Source: an uncultured Oscillibacter sp.
GTDB lineage: Bacteria > Bacillota_A > Clostridia > Oscillospirales > Oscillospiraceae
Assembly: GCA_951800675.1 (NCBI GenBank)
Contig: CATOKC010000002.1
Coordinates: forward strand, 5,368-69,367
Direction: 5' to 3'
Length of the DNA: 64,000 nt
The position numbers and the translations under genes were made by a program. The notes under the pieces were generated by a model that saw only the letters and a list, made by a program, of their open reading frames with translations, did no database searches and was not told the DNA's origin. Positions 1 through 9,042 of this stretch are shown here, in pieces. Within the stretch, counting starts at the first letter, position 1. Every line of letters begins with the position of its first letter.

Positions 1-149
1 TCCTCGTCCTCCATAAACTTATAGAGGAGAGACGCCTTTTCCGCTCCCAGAGCGATGATAACCGCCGCCGCCTTCTGGGCGGTGGAAAGCTCCGCCTGTT
101 TTGATGTCTTGGCCGCCTGGGGGGCGGCTGCCGCTGTCGCTTCAGGCAT
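1..149 (-). CDS. fliG: Flagellar motor switch protein FliG, N-terminal fragment (cut by window edge)
   Basis: Only the first 49 or so codons are present. The reading starts MPEATAAAAPQAAK and continues into a stretch with the FliG N-terminal signature KAAAVIIALGAEKAS. FliG sits on the cytoplasmic face of the MS ring, transmits torque from the stator and sets rotation direction; its N-terminal domain binds the FliF C-terminus. The ATG lies inside the end of fliF (8-base overlap, ATGCCTGA), which implies translational coupling. The Ala/Pro-rich first 14 residues look like a species-specific extension. Confidence 0.9.
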   Translation of the reverse strand, partial: MPEATAAAAPQAAKTSKQAELSTAQKAAAVIIALGAEKASLLYKFMEDE

Positions 150-1806
150 TGCCGTCGCCCCCTTTCAGCCAAACCTTGATCATTTGCGCCGCGATTTCCG
201 GGTTGTCGCTGGCGAACTGGCGGATATCCTTCCGCAGCTCCATGCTCCGCTCCAGCTCCAGGTCCATCACGTCGGCGCCAGTCTCGGGCGCCTCGCCGCC
301 CTCCAGGCCCAGGCCCGCCACACGCAGCAGAGCCTCCGCCTCCTCGCGCCGGCGCGCTTCCTCTTCCTCCTGCTTCTTCCGCCGCTTCCTGCGCAGCAGG
401 AGAATGACGGTCAGCAGAATGATGAACAGCAGCAGACCAACGCCCGCCGCGATCAGCACCCACAGAGGCAGCGTAGTTCCGCTGCCGCCGATGACGGGCG
501 GCGTACCGATGTTTGGATCGTAGAAGTTCATGGCCAGCACCTTGATTTTGCCGTCCAGAATTTCCTCGTTGGTAACGGGGTCCCGCTCTCCCTGGATGTT
601 GGACGCCCGCGCCACAAGCTGTTGGATTTCCCCGACGTTGAGGTCCTCCTCCGCCGCCCGGGCGTTGATAGAGACGGCCACGGAGCAGTCCGTCATTTTT
701 ACCGCTCCGTTGTTATCAATGTTAATGGTGCTGTGGGAGTTGTCGTAGTCAAATTGTTTGCTTACATAGAGCCCGCTGTCGTCGTCCTGGAGGTTCATCC
801 CGGCCTCGACGTTTTCCAGCAAATCACTGTTGGACTCGGTGCCCACCACACCGCCGACGGTGCCGTCGCCGGGGCGGGAGATATAGCCCTCCTCCCGCTT
901 GCTGCCCACGATGCCCTCTCCATTGGTGGAGCCGTCCTGGGCATACTCGGGGAGATAGGTCTCGTTCCGCACCTCGGTGGTCCGGTCCACCTCCACCTCG
1001 CAGGTGACGCCCACCCGAACGTTGTCCTCGCCGAAGAAGGGAGTCAGCACGTTCATGACCTGGGTCCGGACGCGGTTTTCCATGGCCTGCTGGAGCTGCA
1101 TTTTCAGCGCCGAAATCTCGCCGTCCATGACGTCCTCCGTCAGATAGACGTTGCCCATCTTGTCGGAGATGCTGACGGAGTCGATTTTCAGCCCCTGCAC
1201 ACCGTAGGCCAGCAGGTCCCGGATGGCCTGGGCCTGCCCGTCCTCCAGCATTTTCCCTTCAACCATGGTCACGCTGACGGCGGCGGTGGCTTCCACCACG
1301 TTGCCGCTGTCCAATATGTAGGCCCGGTTTTCTCCCGGTGAGATAAAGACGTCGGCGTCCACCACATCGGGGAAATTGCGGATCACGGCCTCCATATCGC
1401 TCATCAGATCCTGGAGCTGCGCGTAGCTGCGCTCCTCGTTGGTGGAGAAGCTGCTCAGGTTCTGCATGTAGTAGTTGCCGGTCTGGTTCAGGTTTGCCAT
1501 CAGGATGCGGGCTTTCAGCGCCGCCTCCTGTCCGGCGGGCACCATGATGGTGTTCCCGTCCTCTACCTTATAATTGGTGACGCCCTGATCGCTCAGGAAC
1601 GTCAGGATGTTGGACGCCTCCGTATCGCTCACCTGAGTGACCAGCACGGCGTACTCCTGCTTGTTCAGCGTCAAAGCGACGGCGGCGGCCACGATGACGA
1701 CCACCAAAACAGCGGCAATGGCGATCCATACCTTCCGGGAAACCTTTTTCAGGCGCTCCTTCGTCTTTCCAAGGAACGCCTTCGCCTTTTCCTTCACGTC
1801 GTTCAA
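142..1806 (-). CDS. fliF: Flagellar MS-ring protein FliF
   Basis: This 554-aa protein forms the membrane-embedded MS ring, the first assembled part of the basal body and the housing of the export gate. A transmembrane helix at about residues 27-47 (WIAIAAVLVVVIVAAAVAL) is followed by the YscJ/FliF periplasmic domain, with EYAVLVTQVSDTEASNIL and a PDVVDADVFIS segment. A second helix lies near residue 450 (LPLWVLIAAGVGLLLFIILL). The charged tail ends with the FliG-binding segment. Its length is typical of the family. The ATG has an upstream GGAGGTGAC ribosome-binding site. It is the fourth gene of flgB-flgC-fliE-fliF-fliG. Confidence 0.97.
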   Translation of the reverse strand: MNDVKEKAKAFLGKTKERLKKVSRKVWIAIAAVLVVVIVAAAVALTLNKQEYAVLVTQVSDTEASNILTFLSDQGVTNYKVEDGNTIMVPAGQEAALKARILMANLNQTGNYYMQNLSSFSTNEERSYAQLQDLMSDMEAVIRNFPDVVDADVFISPGENRAYILDSGNVVEATAAVSVTMVEGKMLEDGQAQAIRDLLAYGVQGLKIDSVSISDKMGNVYLTEDVMDGEISALKMQLQQAMENRVRTQVMNVLTPFFGEDNVRVGVTCEVEVDRTTEVRNETYLPEYAQDGSTNGEGIVGSKREEGYISRPGDGTVGGVVGTESNSDLLENVEAGMNLQDDDSGLYVSKQFDYDNSHSTINIDNNGAVKMTDCSVAVSINARAAEEDLNVGEIQQLVARASNIQGERDPVTNEEILDGKIKVLAMNFYDPNIGTPPVIGGSGTTLPLWVLIAAGVGLLLFIILLTVILLLRRKRRKKQEEEEARRREEAEALLRVAGLGLEGGEAPETGADVMDLELERSMELRKDIRQFASDNPEIAAQMIKVWLKGGDGNA

Positions 1807-1870
1807 CCGCTGTCACCTCCTTCTCTCCGCCGCGCCGCGGCGTCCTGTAGAACATGTATAGACATGATTC

Positions 1871-1902
1871 GTGCTGCCCTGGTCCGGTGGGCCGGGCAGC
1901 AC
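1871..1902 (-). other. Intercistronic hairpin between fliE and fliF
   Basis: Arms GTGCTGCCC and GGGCAGCAC pair perfectly over nine bases around a GC-rich centre. No T-tract follows on the minus strand, so it is more likely an mRNA-processing or stability hairpin within the operon than a terminator. Confidence 0.5.
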
Positions 1903-1931
1903 AGGGGATTTCCCCCGTCCGCCGTTCGCGC

Positions 1932-2246
1932 TTAGAAGTTCATCCTGGTCAGCTCGGAATAGGCGTCCTGGGCCTTGTTCCGCAGCTGAATCAGAAAGTC
2001 AACCGCTATCGCGCTCTTCGTGCCGGCAATCATTGCCATGGCGGGGTTATCCAGCTGGCCGGTGGCCAGCAGATATTGTGCTTCTTTTGCCTCCGCGTCC
2101 GTCTCCTTCACATAGTCGATGGCGGAGCGGAAAATAGCGCCAAAACCGCTCTCCTCCTCGCGGGAGGTGGTTTCTTTGGCCCGGCTCTCTCCAGCGGCCG
2201 TGACCAGCGGCGTCAGCGGCGTCAGCTTTTCCATAGGCGTCAGCAT
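1932..2246 (-). CDS. fliE: Flagellar hook-basal body protein FliE
   Basis: FliE (104 aa) links the MS ring to the proximal rod and is needed for flagellar type III export. The C-terminal half is typical: a predicted helix with AIDYVKETDAEAKEAQYLLA, then IAVDFLIQLRNKAQDAYSELTRMNF, which matches the conserved FliE end. An AGGAGG box lies 8 bases ahead of the chosen ATG; a second in-frame ATG four codons later is possible. It lies between flgC and fliF, the usual order in Firmicutes. Confidence 0.93.
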   Translation of the reverse strand: MLTPMEKLTPLTPLVTAAGESRAKETTSREEESGFGAIFRSAIDYVKETDAEAKEAQYLLATGQLDNPAMAMIAGTKSAIAVDFLIQLRNKAQDAYSELTRMNF

Positions 2247-2284
2247 AGCGGCAGCCTCCTTTTCACTCTCAACGCAAGCTCAAA

Positions 2285-2743
2285 TTACTTTCCAATTTGG
2301 AGCCCGTCGGTAATCACGGTTTTCATGGTGTTGAACATGGTCACATTGGAGGAAAACGCCTGGGTAGCGGCCATGGCGTCGGCCATTTCCTTTACCATGT
2401 CCACGTTGGGCATTTCCACATATCCGTCGTCGTTGGCGTCCGGGTGCGTGGGGTCGTACACCAGCTTCATGGGGGACGGGTCGTCCACAATCTGGGTCAC
2501 CCGCACACCGCCGGCGGTCTGCCCGGCAGGCACCATGCCCGTAGAGGCCCGGGCCATGGCCCGGCGGAAGGCGTCCCGGCCGGTCTTGGCCTCAAAGACC
2601 ACCATTTTCCTCCGGTAGGCCCCCTCGCCGTTTTCCACCCGGGTGGTGGTGGAGTTGGTCACGTTCTCCCCCACAATGTCCAGCCGGAGCTGCTGGGCCG
2701 TCATGCCGGAGGCCACAATGTTCATGGAACTTAAAAACGCCAT
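2285..2743 (-). CDS. flgC: Flagellar basal-body rod protein FlgC
   Basis: FlgC (152 aa) is a proximal rod subunit. The N-terminal rod signature is clear: SMNIVASGMTAQQLRLDIVGENVTN, an alpha-helical segment shared by the axial proteins. The C-terminal partner helix is also present (MPNVDMVKEMADAMAATQAFSSNVTMFNTMK), as is the central VTQIVDDPSPMKLVYDP segment of FlgC. A GGAG-type ribosome-binding site precedes the ATG. The gene is separated from flgB by 167 bases of structured sequence, unusual for this gene pair. Confidence 0.96.
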   Translation of the reverse strand: MAFLSSMNIVASGMTAQQLRLDIVGENVTNSTTTRVENGEGAYRRKMVVFEAKTGRDAFRRAMARASTGMVPAGQTAGGVRVTQIVDDPSPMKLVYDPTHPDANDDGYVEMPNVDMVKEMADAMAATQAFSSNVTMFNTMKTVITDGLQIGK

Positions 2744-2910
2744 AACTCAAAACACTCCATATCCCTGCCGGGTGTGCCCCGACAGTCCTAGACGGGGCCG
2801 AAAATCCGGTCCCGCAATCGTTTACTTTGCCTTTCGGCAGCCTTTGATTTAACAATATGAAGCGAGAAAGCGTTTAGAAGACGCTCCCGCCCCGGGCTTC
2901 GCCGCCCGTC
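2744..2910 (-). other. Structured flgB-flgC intercistronic region
   Basis: Read on the minus strand, this gap holds a GCC-GAAA-GGC hairpin with a GNRA loop, a GGGACCGG/CCGGCCCC-type stem and an overlapping CCCCG/CGGGG stem that shares the CCCC arm. The two later stems are mutually exclusive, and the gap ends at the flgC ribosome-binding site. I do not recognise a known riboswitch consensus in it. Confidence 0.35.
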
Positions 2911-3297
2911 TTACTGGCCCCGGATGGCGGAGCGCAGCGTGGTCAGCCCCGAATTGATGGAGCTCATGACATACCGCATCTGATAAGCGGTCCGAATCGC
3001 TTCCGACATCTGGGCCGTGACGTTCACGCCGTTGTCATCCATCCGGGTCTGGACCGTCTGCTCCGACACAAGGGAGTCACTCCCCTCCAGCACCTGGCGC
3101 ATGGCCTTTACCGGCGTGTCCTTCCGGGAGGCCCGGAGCAGCCTGCTTCGCAGGCTTTCCTCGAACGTAACGACCTTTTCCTTGTAGCCCGGGGTCTCCG
3201 CGTTGGACACGTTGTCCGCAATGGCGGCCTGCTTGGTCCACAGGTAGCTCAGGGATTTTTCCAGCATCAAAGACGAGTTGCTTGACAGCAGATCCAT
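2911..3297 (-). CDS. flgB: Flagellar basal-body rod protein FlgB
   Basis: FlgB (128 aa) is the innermost proximal rod protein, contacting FliE. It has the conserved N-terminus (EKSLSYLWTKQAAIADNVSNAETPGYK, shown here as a description of residues about 13-39) and the NDNGVNVTAQMSEA-type C-terminal region, seen here as MDDNGVNVTAQMSEAIR. It is the first gene of the leftward flagellar operon. The ribosome-binding site is GGAAGGTGG. A promoter was not identified with confidence in the AT-richer region upstream. Confidence 0.95.
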   Translation of the reverse strand: MDLLSSNSSLMLEKSLSYLWTKQAAIADNVSNAETPGYKEKVVTFEESLRSRLLRASRKDTPVKAMRQVLEGSDSLVSEQTVQTRMDDNGVNVTAQMSEAIRTAYQMRYVMSSINSGLTTLRSAIRGQ

Positions 3298-3982
3298 GTG
3301 ATTCCACCTTCCAAGTCATATCCCGCGTCCCGTCTCAGGGAAAGCGGTCCGCTCCCGCCCGGCAACTCCGGGCAAGACAAACGCGCGAGTTGTCATCCAA
3401 GGCGCGCGTTTTCCGATTTCGTATAAGCGGCCCTCCATTCTATTCACCAACGGAGGCTCTCATGCCCCGGGCCGCGGCCAGTTTCTCCGGCGATTGTTTT
3501 TTCTTTGACCCCTTGTGCGATTTGCAACAGATTCTGTTTGCTCCGCCTAATGGGTAACCCTCATTATGAACCATTCTCCCAGAAAAATCAAGTACTTTTT
3601 TACCGGGCACAACTTCCATTTTTAACAAATTCTCAACACCACCCTCTCATTTTTCCGCTTTCTCCCAAAATCCCCGCCTCAGTTGGTCTCTCCGCCGCGC
3701 CCCTTGACAACTATAACAATCTTTCGCCGCGTTTTTGTCGAATTTTGTAAAAACCGCCGGTCAATTCCCAAAATATAGGAATTGTGAAATATAAAATAAT
3801 AGTGGAAACAGAATACTCCCCGGCGGTTCGTTCTTGCTATTTCCATTTTCCTGTGGTAAAATCAAGATGCTGTAATATGGATATTTCACGCCCCGGTTTT
3901 CAGGGGGCCGCCTTTGACGGGCAGGAGCGTCCGTCCCCCCGCCGGAGAGGAACCAGAGGACAAGGAAGTGATCCCTTTGAGT
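3298..3982. other. Divergent intergenic region between flgB and the signalling operon
   Basis: About 685 bases without a convincing gene. The central part (about 3540-3860) is clearly more AT-rich than the surroundings. It contains a good rightward promoter at 3834-3862. The flagellar promoter should also lie here on the minus strand, but no clear sigma-A or SigD match was found. Short open frames here look random. Confidence 0.6.
3834..3862 (+). promoter_or_regulatory. Sigma-A promoter of the c-di-GMP signalling operon
   Basis: TTGCTA at 3834-3839 and TAAAAT at 3857-3862 are separated by exactly 17 bases. Transcription would start near 3869, giving a leader of about 110 bases before the regulator gene. 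Confidence 0.65.
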
Positions 3983-6064
3983 ATGGAACAAAAGCAGAAA
4001 ATTTTAATCGTAGACGACTCGGAGCTAAACCGGGCCATCCTGGCCGACATGCTGGACGATGAATATGAAATCATCGAGGCGGAAAACGGTCTCCAGGGCG
4101 TGGGCCTGCTCCAACAGCGGGGAGCCGAGATCTCCCTGGTCCTGCTGGACATCGTGATGCCCCAGATGGACGGCTTCGGCGTTTTGGATGTCATGGCCCA
4201 AAACCAGTGGATCGAGGACATCCCCGTCATCATGATCTCCGCCGAAACCGGGTCCAGCCATATCGAGCGGGCCTATGAGCTGGGCGTCACCGACTTCATC
4301 TCCCGGCCCTTCGACGCGCTGATCGTCCACCGCCGGGTGGTCAACACCATCATGCTCTATGCCAAGCAAAAGCGGCTGGCCAACATGGTGGCGGACCAGA
4401 TTTATGAAAACGAGCAGCGCAGCAGCCTGCTGATTGATATTCTCAGCCACATCGTGGAATTCCGAAACGGCGAAAGCGGCCTCCACGTTCTCAACGTCCG
4501 CACGCTGACGGAGCTGATGCTCAATCACCTGGTCCAAAAAACGGACCGCTATCAGCTCTCTGGCTCGGACATCTCCATGATCTGCACCGCGTCGGCCCTC
4601 CACGACATCGGAAAAATTTCCATTGACGAAAAAATCCTCAACAAGCCCGGCCGCTTTACCGACGAGGAATTCGCCATCATGAAAACCCATTCCATGGCCG
4701 GCGCGGAGATGCTGGAAAACCTCCCCATCCACCAGGACGACCCCTTGGTGAAGGTGGCCTACAACATCTGCCGCTGGCACCACGAGCGCTGGGACGGCCG
4801 GGGCTATCCCGACGGGCTCCACGGGGACGACATTCCCATTTCCGCCCAGATCGTGGCCCTGGCGGATGTGTACGACGCGCTGACCTCCAAGCGCTGCTAC
4901 AAGGACTCCTTTTCCCACGACAAGGCGGTGGAGATGATCCTGGCGGGTCAGTGCGGCGCTTTCAACCCCCTGCTGCTGGACTGCCTGCGGGAGCTGGCCC
5001 CGGACCTGCCCACCCTGATGAGCGACAGCAACTCCGTGGCCCAGCGGGACCGGCGGGAGATGCAGAAGGTGGCCCAGGAGATGCGCCGCCACGAGGAGCT
5101 CACCGCCTCCGAGCGGACCCTCCAGCTTCTGGAGCACGAGCGGATGAAGTACAGCTTCTTCGCCGACATGAGCAAGGAAATCCAGTTCGAGTTCACCGTC
5201 TCCCCGCCTATGATCACCCTCTCCAATTGGGGCGCGGAGCACCTGGGACTGGAGGAAATCATCATGGACCCCTACCACCACCCCGAGGCCCAGAGCGTCA
5301 TGGAGGACGCGGACTTCCAGCACCTGGCCGACGCCCTGCGCAGTACCAGCCCGGAGCTGCCGGTGGTGACCTATGACTGCAAGCTGAACTACAAGGGCGC
5401 CTGGCGCTGGACGCAGATCGTGGCGCGGGCCACCTGGTCCAGCGACGAGCCCCCCCGCTATACCGGCGCCATTGGTAAGGCCATCGACATCCACGACTCC
5501 CGGATGAAGCTCAACGCCCTGGAGCGCATGGCCTCCCACGACGCCCTCACCGGCCTTTTGAACCACGCCTACGCCAAAAAGCGCATTCTGGAGCGGATTG
5601 AGACCCGGCCCACCGCGTCCTACGCTCTGGTCATCTTTGACCTGGACCACTTCAAGTCCGCCAACGACACCTACGGCCACTCCTTCGGAGATCAGGTCCT
5701 GGTCCATCTGGCGGAGAAGCTCCGCCAGTGCATCCGGGGAGGCGACATCGCCGCCCGGGCCGGCGGAGATGAGTTCCTGATCTTCTTGGAATACAAGGAC
5801 GACATCGAGGTGGTCATCTCCCGCATCTTCCAATCCCTCTGCGGGCAGTTCGAGCAGTTCCCCATCTCCATCAGCATGGGCGTAGCCCTGACGGCCACGG
5901 TCCCCGGCGGCTATGACGCCCTGTTCCACGCGGCGGACGCGGCCCTCTACACCGTCAAGCGGGGCGGACGGGGCCAATACCGCTTTTACAACGAAACCAT
6001 GCGCGAGACCCTTTCCGTCATCTCCCCCATTGAGGACGGCGAGGCCCCGCAGGAGGACGCTTAA
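3983..6064 (+). CDS. Response regulator with HD-GYP and GGDEF domains (c-di-GMP turnover)
   Basis: A 693-aa cytoplasmic regulator. Residues 1-120 form a receiver with phospho-acceptor D56 (LVLLDIVMPQMDG). Next is an HD-GYP phosphodiesterase domain (ALHDIGKISI and HHERWDGRGYPDG). A PAS-like spacer leads to a C-terminal GGDEF cyclase with intact active site (RAGGDEFLIFLE) and an RGGD inhibitory I-site five residues before GGDEF. Both synthesis and hydrolysis of c-di-GMP are therefore plausible. The start is uncertain: ATG at 3983 follows GAGGACAAGGAAG at a long spacing, and an in-frame TTG at 3977 also fits. It is first in an operon with HPt and kinase genes. Confidence 0.93.
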   Translation: MEQKQKILIVDDSELNRAILADMLDDEYEIIEAENGLQGVGLLQQRGAEISLVLLDIVMPQMDGFGVLDVMAQNQWIEDIPVIMISAETGSSHIERAYELGVTDFISRPFDALIVHRRVVNTIMLYAKQKRLANMVADQIYENEQRSSLLIDILSHIVEFRNGESGLHVLNVRTLTELMLNHLVQKTDRYQLSGSDISMICTASALHDIGKISIDEKILNKPGRFTDEEFAIMKTHSMAGAEMLENLPIHQDDPLVKVAYNICRWHHERWDGRGYPDGLHGDDIPISAQIVALADVYDALTSKRCYKDSFSHDKAVEMILAGQCGAFNPLLLDCLRELAPDLPTLMSDSNSVAQRDRREMQKVAQEMRRHEELTASERTLQLLEHERMKYSFFADMSKEIQFEFTVSPPMITLSNWGAEHLGLEEIIMDPYHHPEAQSVMEDADFQHLADALRSTSPELPVVTYDCKLNYKGAWRWTQIVARATWSSDEPPRYTGAIGKAIDIHDSRMKLNALERMASHDALTGLLNHAYAKKRILERIETRPTASYALVIFDLDHFKSANDTYGHSFGDQVLVHLAEKLRQCIRGGDIAARAGGDEFLIFLEYKDDIEVVISRIFQSLCGQFEQFPISISMGVALTATVPGGYDALFHAADAALYTVKRGGRGQYRFYNETMRETLSVISPIEDGEAPQEDA

Positions 6065-6084
6065 AGACAAAGGAGGAGCCCCCT

Positions 6085-6447
6085 ATGACTTTACAGGAGT
6101 GCTACGCCGCCATGGGCGGCAATTACGACGATGCCCTCGGCCGCCTGCGCAGCGAGCGGCTGGTTCAAAAATTTGTGCTGAAATTCCTGGCCGACGGAAG
6201 CTATGACCTTCTCTGCCGGTCCTTGGATGAGAAGAACTACGAGGAGGCTTTCCGGGCCGCCCACACCATCAAGGGCGTGTGCCAGAATCTGAGCATCGAC
6301 AAGCTCCAGGCGTCCAGCAGCCGCCTCTGCGAATCCCTGCGGAACGGCTACTCACCAGAGGCCGACGCTCTGGCGGAGGAGGTGCGGACGGATTACGGCC
6401 AGACCGTAGCCGCCATTGAGGCCTTCCAGAAAGAGAGCGCGGGATGA
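6085..6447 (+). CDS. Stand-alone histidine phosphotransfer (HPt) protein
   Basis: This 120-aa helical protein carries the HPt signature AAHTIKGVCQNLSI with phospho-accepting H60. HPt proteins shuttle phosphate between receiver domains of hybrid kinases and response regulators. It starts 20 bases after the HD-GYP/GGDEF regulator behind AGGAGG, and its stop overlaps the kinase start (ATGA), so all three are probably co-translated. The inferred relay runs kinase, kinase receiver, HPt, regulator receiver. Confidence 0.93.
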   Translation: MTLQECYAAMGGNYDDALGRLRSERLVQKFVLKFLADGSYDLLCRSLDEKNYEEAFRAAHTIKGVCQNLSIDKLQASSSRLCESLRNGYSPEADALAEEVRTDYGQTVAAIEAFQKESAG

Positions 6448-9008
6448 AGAAGCTTCTCAACAGCGCCACCCGCTTTCTCACCATCAGTCTGGCGCTGATT
6501 CTTCTACTGACGGTGTGTATCTTCTCCTTTCTAGCCTTTTTCATGAGTGGGAAAAGCTCCGAGACCATCAGCGCCGTAGGCACCACCTACATGACCGGCA
6601 TGGGCGAAAAGGTCACCCAGCACTTCGCCACCACCATCGAGCTGCGCTTGTCCCAGGTGGACTCCCTGGTGGGAAGCATTCCCCCGGACAGCGCCTCCGC
6701 TTCCTCCCTGCGGGCGGAGCTGGCCCGAAACGCCAAGGCCCGGGATTTTGTGGCCCTGGCCTACTACTCCCCCACCGGCGAATTCGACATGATTTACGGG
6801 GAAAAGCCCGTCCTGGCGGACCCGGACTCCTTCCTTGCCTCCATGAACAACGGGGACAAGAAGGTGGCCGTGGCCTCCATCGCCACAGGACAAAAGGATG
6901 TACTTCTGGGCGTCTCCGCCGAGTATCTGATGTCGGACGGGACGCTCTCCACCGCCCTGGTGGCCAGCCTCCCCGCCGATTACATCGCCGACACTCTCTC
7001 TTTGTACAGCGAGAATTCCCTGGTCTATTCCCACATCATCCGCCGGGACGGCTCCTTTGTCATCCGCAGCGGAGACGCCTTCCGGGAGAACTACTTCGAC
7101 CGCATCCAGGCCCTCTTTCAAGAGCAGGGGGGAAATGGGGAGCAGTACATCCGGGAGCTGGAGAGCGCCATGGATAAGGGCGAGGATTACTCCGCCCTCC
7201 TCACCTTTGGCAGCGAACGGCGGCACCTCCAGTGCAACAAGCTGCCCTACTCCGAGTGGTATCTGGTCACGGTGCTGCCCTATGGCGAGCTGGACCAGGC
7301 CGTCAGCGATCTCAGCCACGCCTGGCTGTATCTGGTCTTTTTGGGCTGCGCCGTGGTGCTGCTGGCCCTGCTTCTGGTGTTCTGGCAGTACTTCCGGCTC
7401 CTCCGGGAGCAGATGGCGGAGCTGGAGAAGGCCCGGAAGGAAGCCGTCCACGCCAACAAGGCCAAAAGCGAATTCCTCTCCAACATGTCCCACGACATCC
7501 GGACCCCCATGAACGCCATTGTGGGCATGACGGCCATCGCCACAGCAAACATCGACGACAAACAGCAGGTACAAAACTGCCTGAAAAAGATCACCCTCTC
7601 CAGCCGCCACCTTCTGGGCCTTATCAACGACGTGCTGGACATGAGCAAAATCGAAAGCGGTAAGCTGACGCTGAACATGGACCAGGTCTCCCTCCGGGAG
7701 GTGATGGACAGCATCGTCAGCATCGCCCAGCCCCAGGTCCGCTCCAAGCACCAGCAGTTCGACGTGTTCATCCACGACATCTCCACGGAGAACGTCTGCT
7801 GCGACAGCGTGCGGCTGAACCAGGTCCTTTTGAACATCCTGGGCAACGCCCTGAAATTCACCCCTGACGGCGGGCTGATTCAGGTCTCCCTCTACGAGGA
7901 GGAATCCCCCCAGGGCGAGGACTACGTGCGGACCCATATCATTGTCAAAGACAACGGCATTGGCATGACCCCGGAAATCAAGGAAAAAATCTTCGAGTCC
8001 TTCGTCCGGGAGGACAGCGCCCGGGTCCGCCGGACCGAGGGCTCCGGCCTGGGCATGGCCATCACCAAGTACATTGTAGACACCATGGGCGGCACCATCG
8101 ACGTGGAAAGCGAACAGGGCAAGGGCAGCGAGTTCCACGTCACCCTGGACCTCCAGCGGGCCGAAACTCTGGAGGAGGAGATGATCCTCCCCGAGTGGAA
8201 CATCCTGGTGGTGGACGACGACCAGCAGCTTTGCGAAAGCACCACCTCCTCTTTGAAATCCATCGGCGTCAAGGCCGACTGGGCTCTGAACGCGGAGAAG
8301 GCCCTGGCCATGCTGGACCAGCGGGCCAAGGCCCGGGACAATTACCACATCATCCTCCTGGACTGGAAGCTCCCGGACATGGACGGCATCACCACCGCCA
8401 AGGAGATTCGCAGCCGCTTCGGCGACGAGACCCCCATTATGCTGATCTCCGCCTACGACTGGAGCGAAATCGAGGCGGAGGCCAAGGACGCGGGCATCAC
8501 CGGCTTCATCTCCAAGCCCCTGTTCCGCTCCACCCTCTTTTACGGGCTCAAGCCCTTCGTCAACTCCGGCGACACCCACGAGGAGCTCCAGGAGGTCAAG
8601 TGCGCGGATTTCACCGGCCGCCGGGTGCTCCTGGCGGAGGACAACGACCTAAACTGGGAGATTGCCAACGAGCTCCTCTCCGACCTGGGGATGGAACTGG
8701 ACTGGGCGGAAAACGGCCGCATCTGCGTGGACAAATTCGAGGCGTCTCCCGTGGGCTTCTACGACGCGGTGCTGATGGACCTGCGCATGCCGGTGATGAC
8801 GGGCTACGAGGCCACAGAGGCTATCCGCGGCCTGGACAGGCCCGACAAGGATATCCCCATCATCGCCATGACCGCCGACGCCTTCTCCGAGGACATCAAA
8901 AAGTGCCTGGACGCGGGAATGAACGCCCACGTGGCCAAGCCCATCGACGTCCGGGAGGTCGCCCGGCTTTTGGAAAAGTTTATCAACGAGCGCCAGTATC
9001 GAACCTGA
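6444..9008 (+). CDS. Hybrid sensor histidine kinase with two receiver domains
   Basis: An 854-aa membrane kinase. Transmembrane helix 1 (about residues 12-34) and helix 2 (about 293-315) flank an extracytoplasmic sensor domain that resembles a Cache fold. No HAMP domain is obvious. The HisKA H-box is SNMSHDIRTPMNAIVGM with H350. The ATPase domain has LLNILGNALKFT (N box), DNGIGM and GSGLGMAI (G boxes). Two receivers follow: LLDWKLPDMDG and LMDLRMPVMTG. It overlaps the HPt gene by four bases. The signal is unknown; proximity to flagellar genes suggests control of motility or attachment. Confidence 0.95.
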   Translation: MKKLLNSATRFLTISLALILLLTVCIFSFLAFFMSGKSSETISAVGTTYMTGMGEKVTQHFATTIELRLSQVDSLVGSIPPDSASASSLRAELARNAKARDFVALAYYSPTGEFDMIYGEKPVLADPDSFLASMNNGDKKVAVASIATGQKDVLLGVSAEYLMSDGTLSTALVASLPADYIADTLSLYSENSLVYSHIIRRDGSFVIRSGDAFRENYFDRIQALFQEQGGNGEQYIRELESAMDKGEDYSALLTFGSERRHLQCNKLPYSEWYLVTVLPYGELDQAVSDLSHAWLYLVFLGCAVVLLALLLVFWQYFRLLREQMAELEKARKEAVHANKAKSEFLSNMSHDIRTPMNAIVGMTAIATANIDDKQQVQNCLKKITLSSRHLLGLINDVLDMSKIESGKLTLNMDQVSLREVMDSIVSIAQPQVRSKHQQFDVFIHDISTENVCCDSVRLNQVLLNILGNALKFTPDGGLIQVSLYEEESPQGEDYVRTHIIVKDNGIGMTPEIKEKIFESFVREDSARVRRTEGSGLGMAITKYIVDTMGGTIDVESEQGKGSEFHVTLDLQRAETLEEEMILPEWNILVVDDDQQLCESTTSSLKSIGVKADWALNAEKALAMLDQRAKARDNYHIILLDWKLPDMDGITTAKEIRSRFGDETPIMLISAYDWSEIEAEAKDAGITGFISKPLFRSTLFYGLKPFVNSGDTHEELQEVKCADFTGRRVLLAEDNDLNWEIANELLSDLGMELDWAENGRICVDKFEASPVGFYDAVLMDLRMPVMTGYEATEAIRGLDRPDKDIPIIAMTADAFSEDIKKCLDAGMNAHVAKPIDVREVARLLEKFINERQYRT

Positions 9009-9011
9009 AAC

Positions 9012-9039
9012 AAGGCGGCGGGGAAATCCCCGCCGCCTT
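9012..9039. terminator. Bidirectional terminator hairpin after the kinase gene
   Basis: A perfect 13-bp inverted repeat (AAGGCGGCGGGGA / TCCCCGCCGCCTT) with a 2-base loop lies between two convergent genes. The minus-strand side continues TTGTTTC; the plus side has only a weak T-run. Confidence 0.75.
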
Positions 9040-9042
9040 ACT

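Noticed and set aside
2744..2910. c-di-GMP-I (GEMM) riboswitch between flgB and flgC
   Set aside because: A GAAA tetraloop and GGGAC-like block occur, but not in the consensus order; kept only as an unknown structured region.
4025..6070. Long open frame (about 680 codons) antisense to the HD-GYP/GGDEF gene
   Set aside because: It mirrors the codon structure of a clearly conserved gene, is His/Gly/Val-rich low-complexity sequence and has no ribosome-binding site. High GC makes such frames common.
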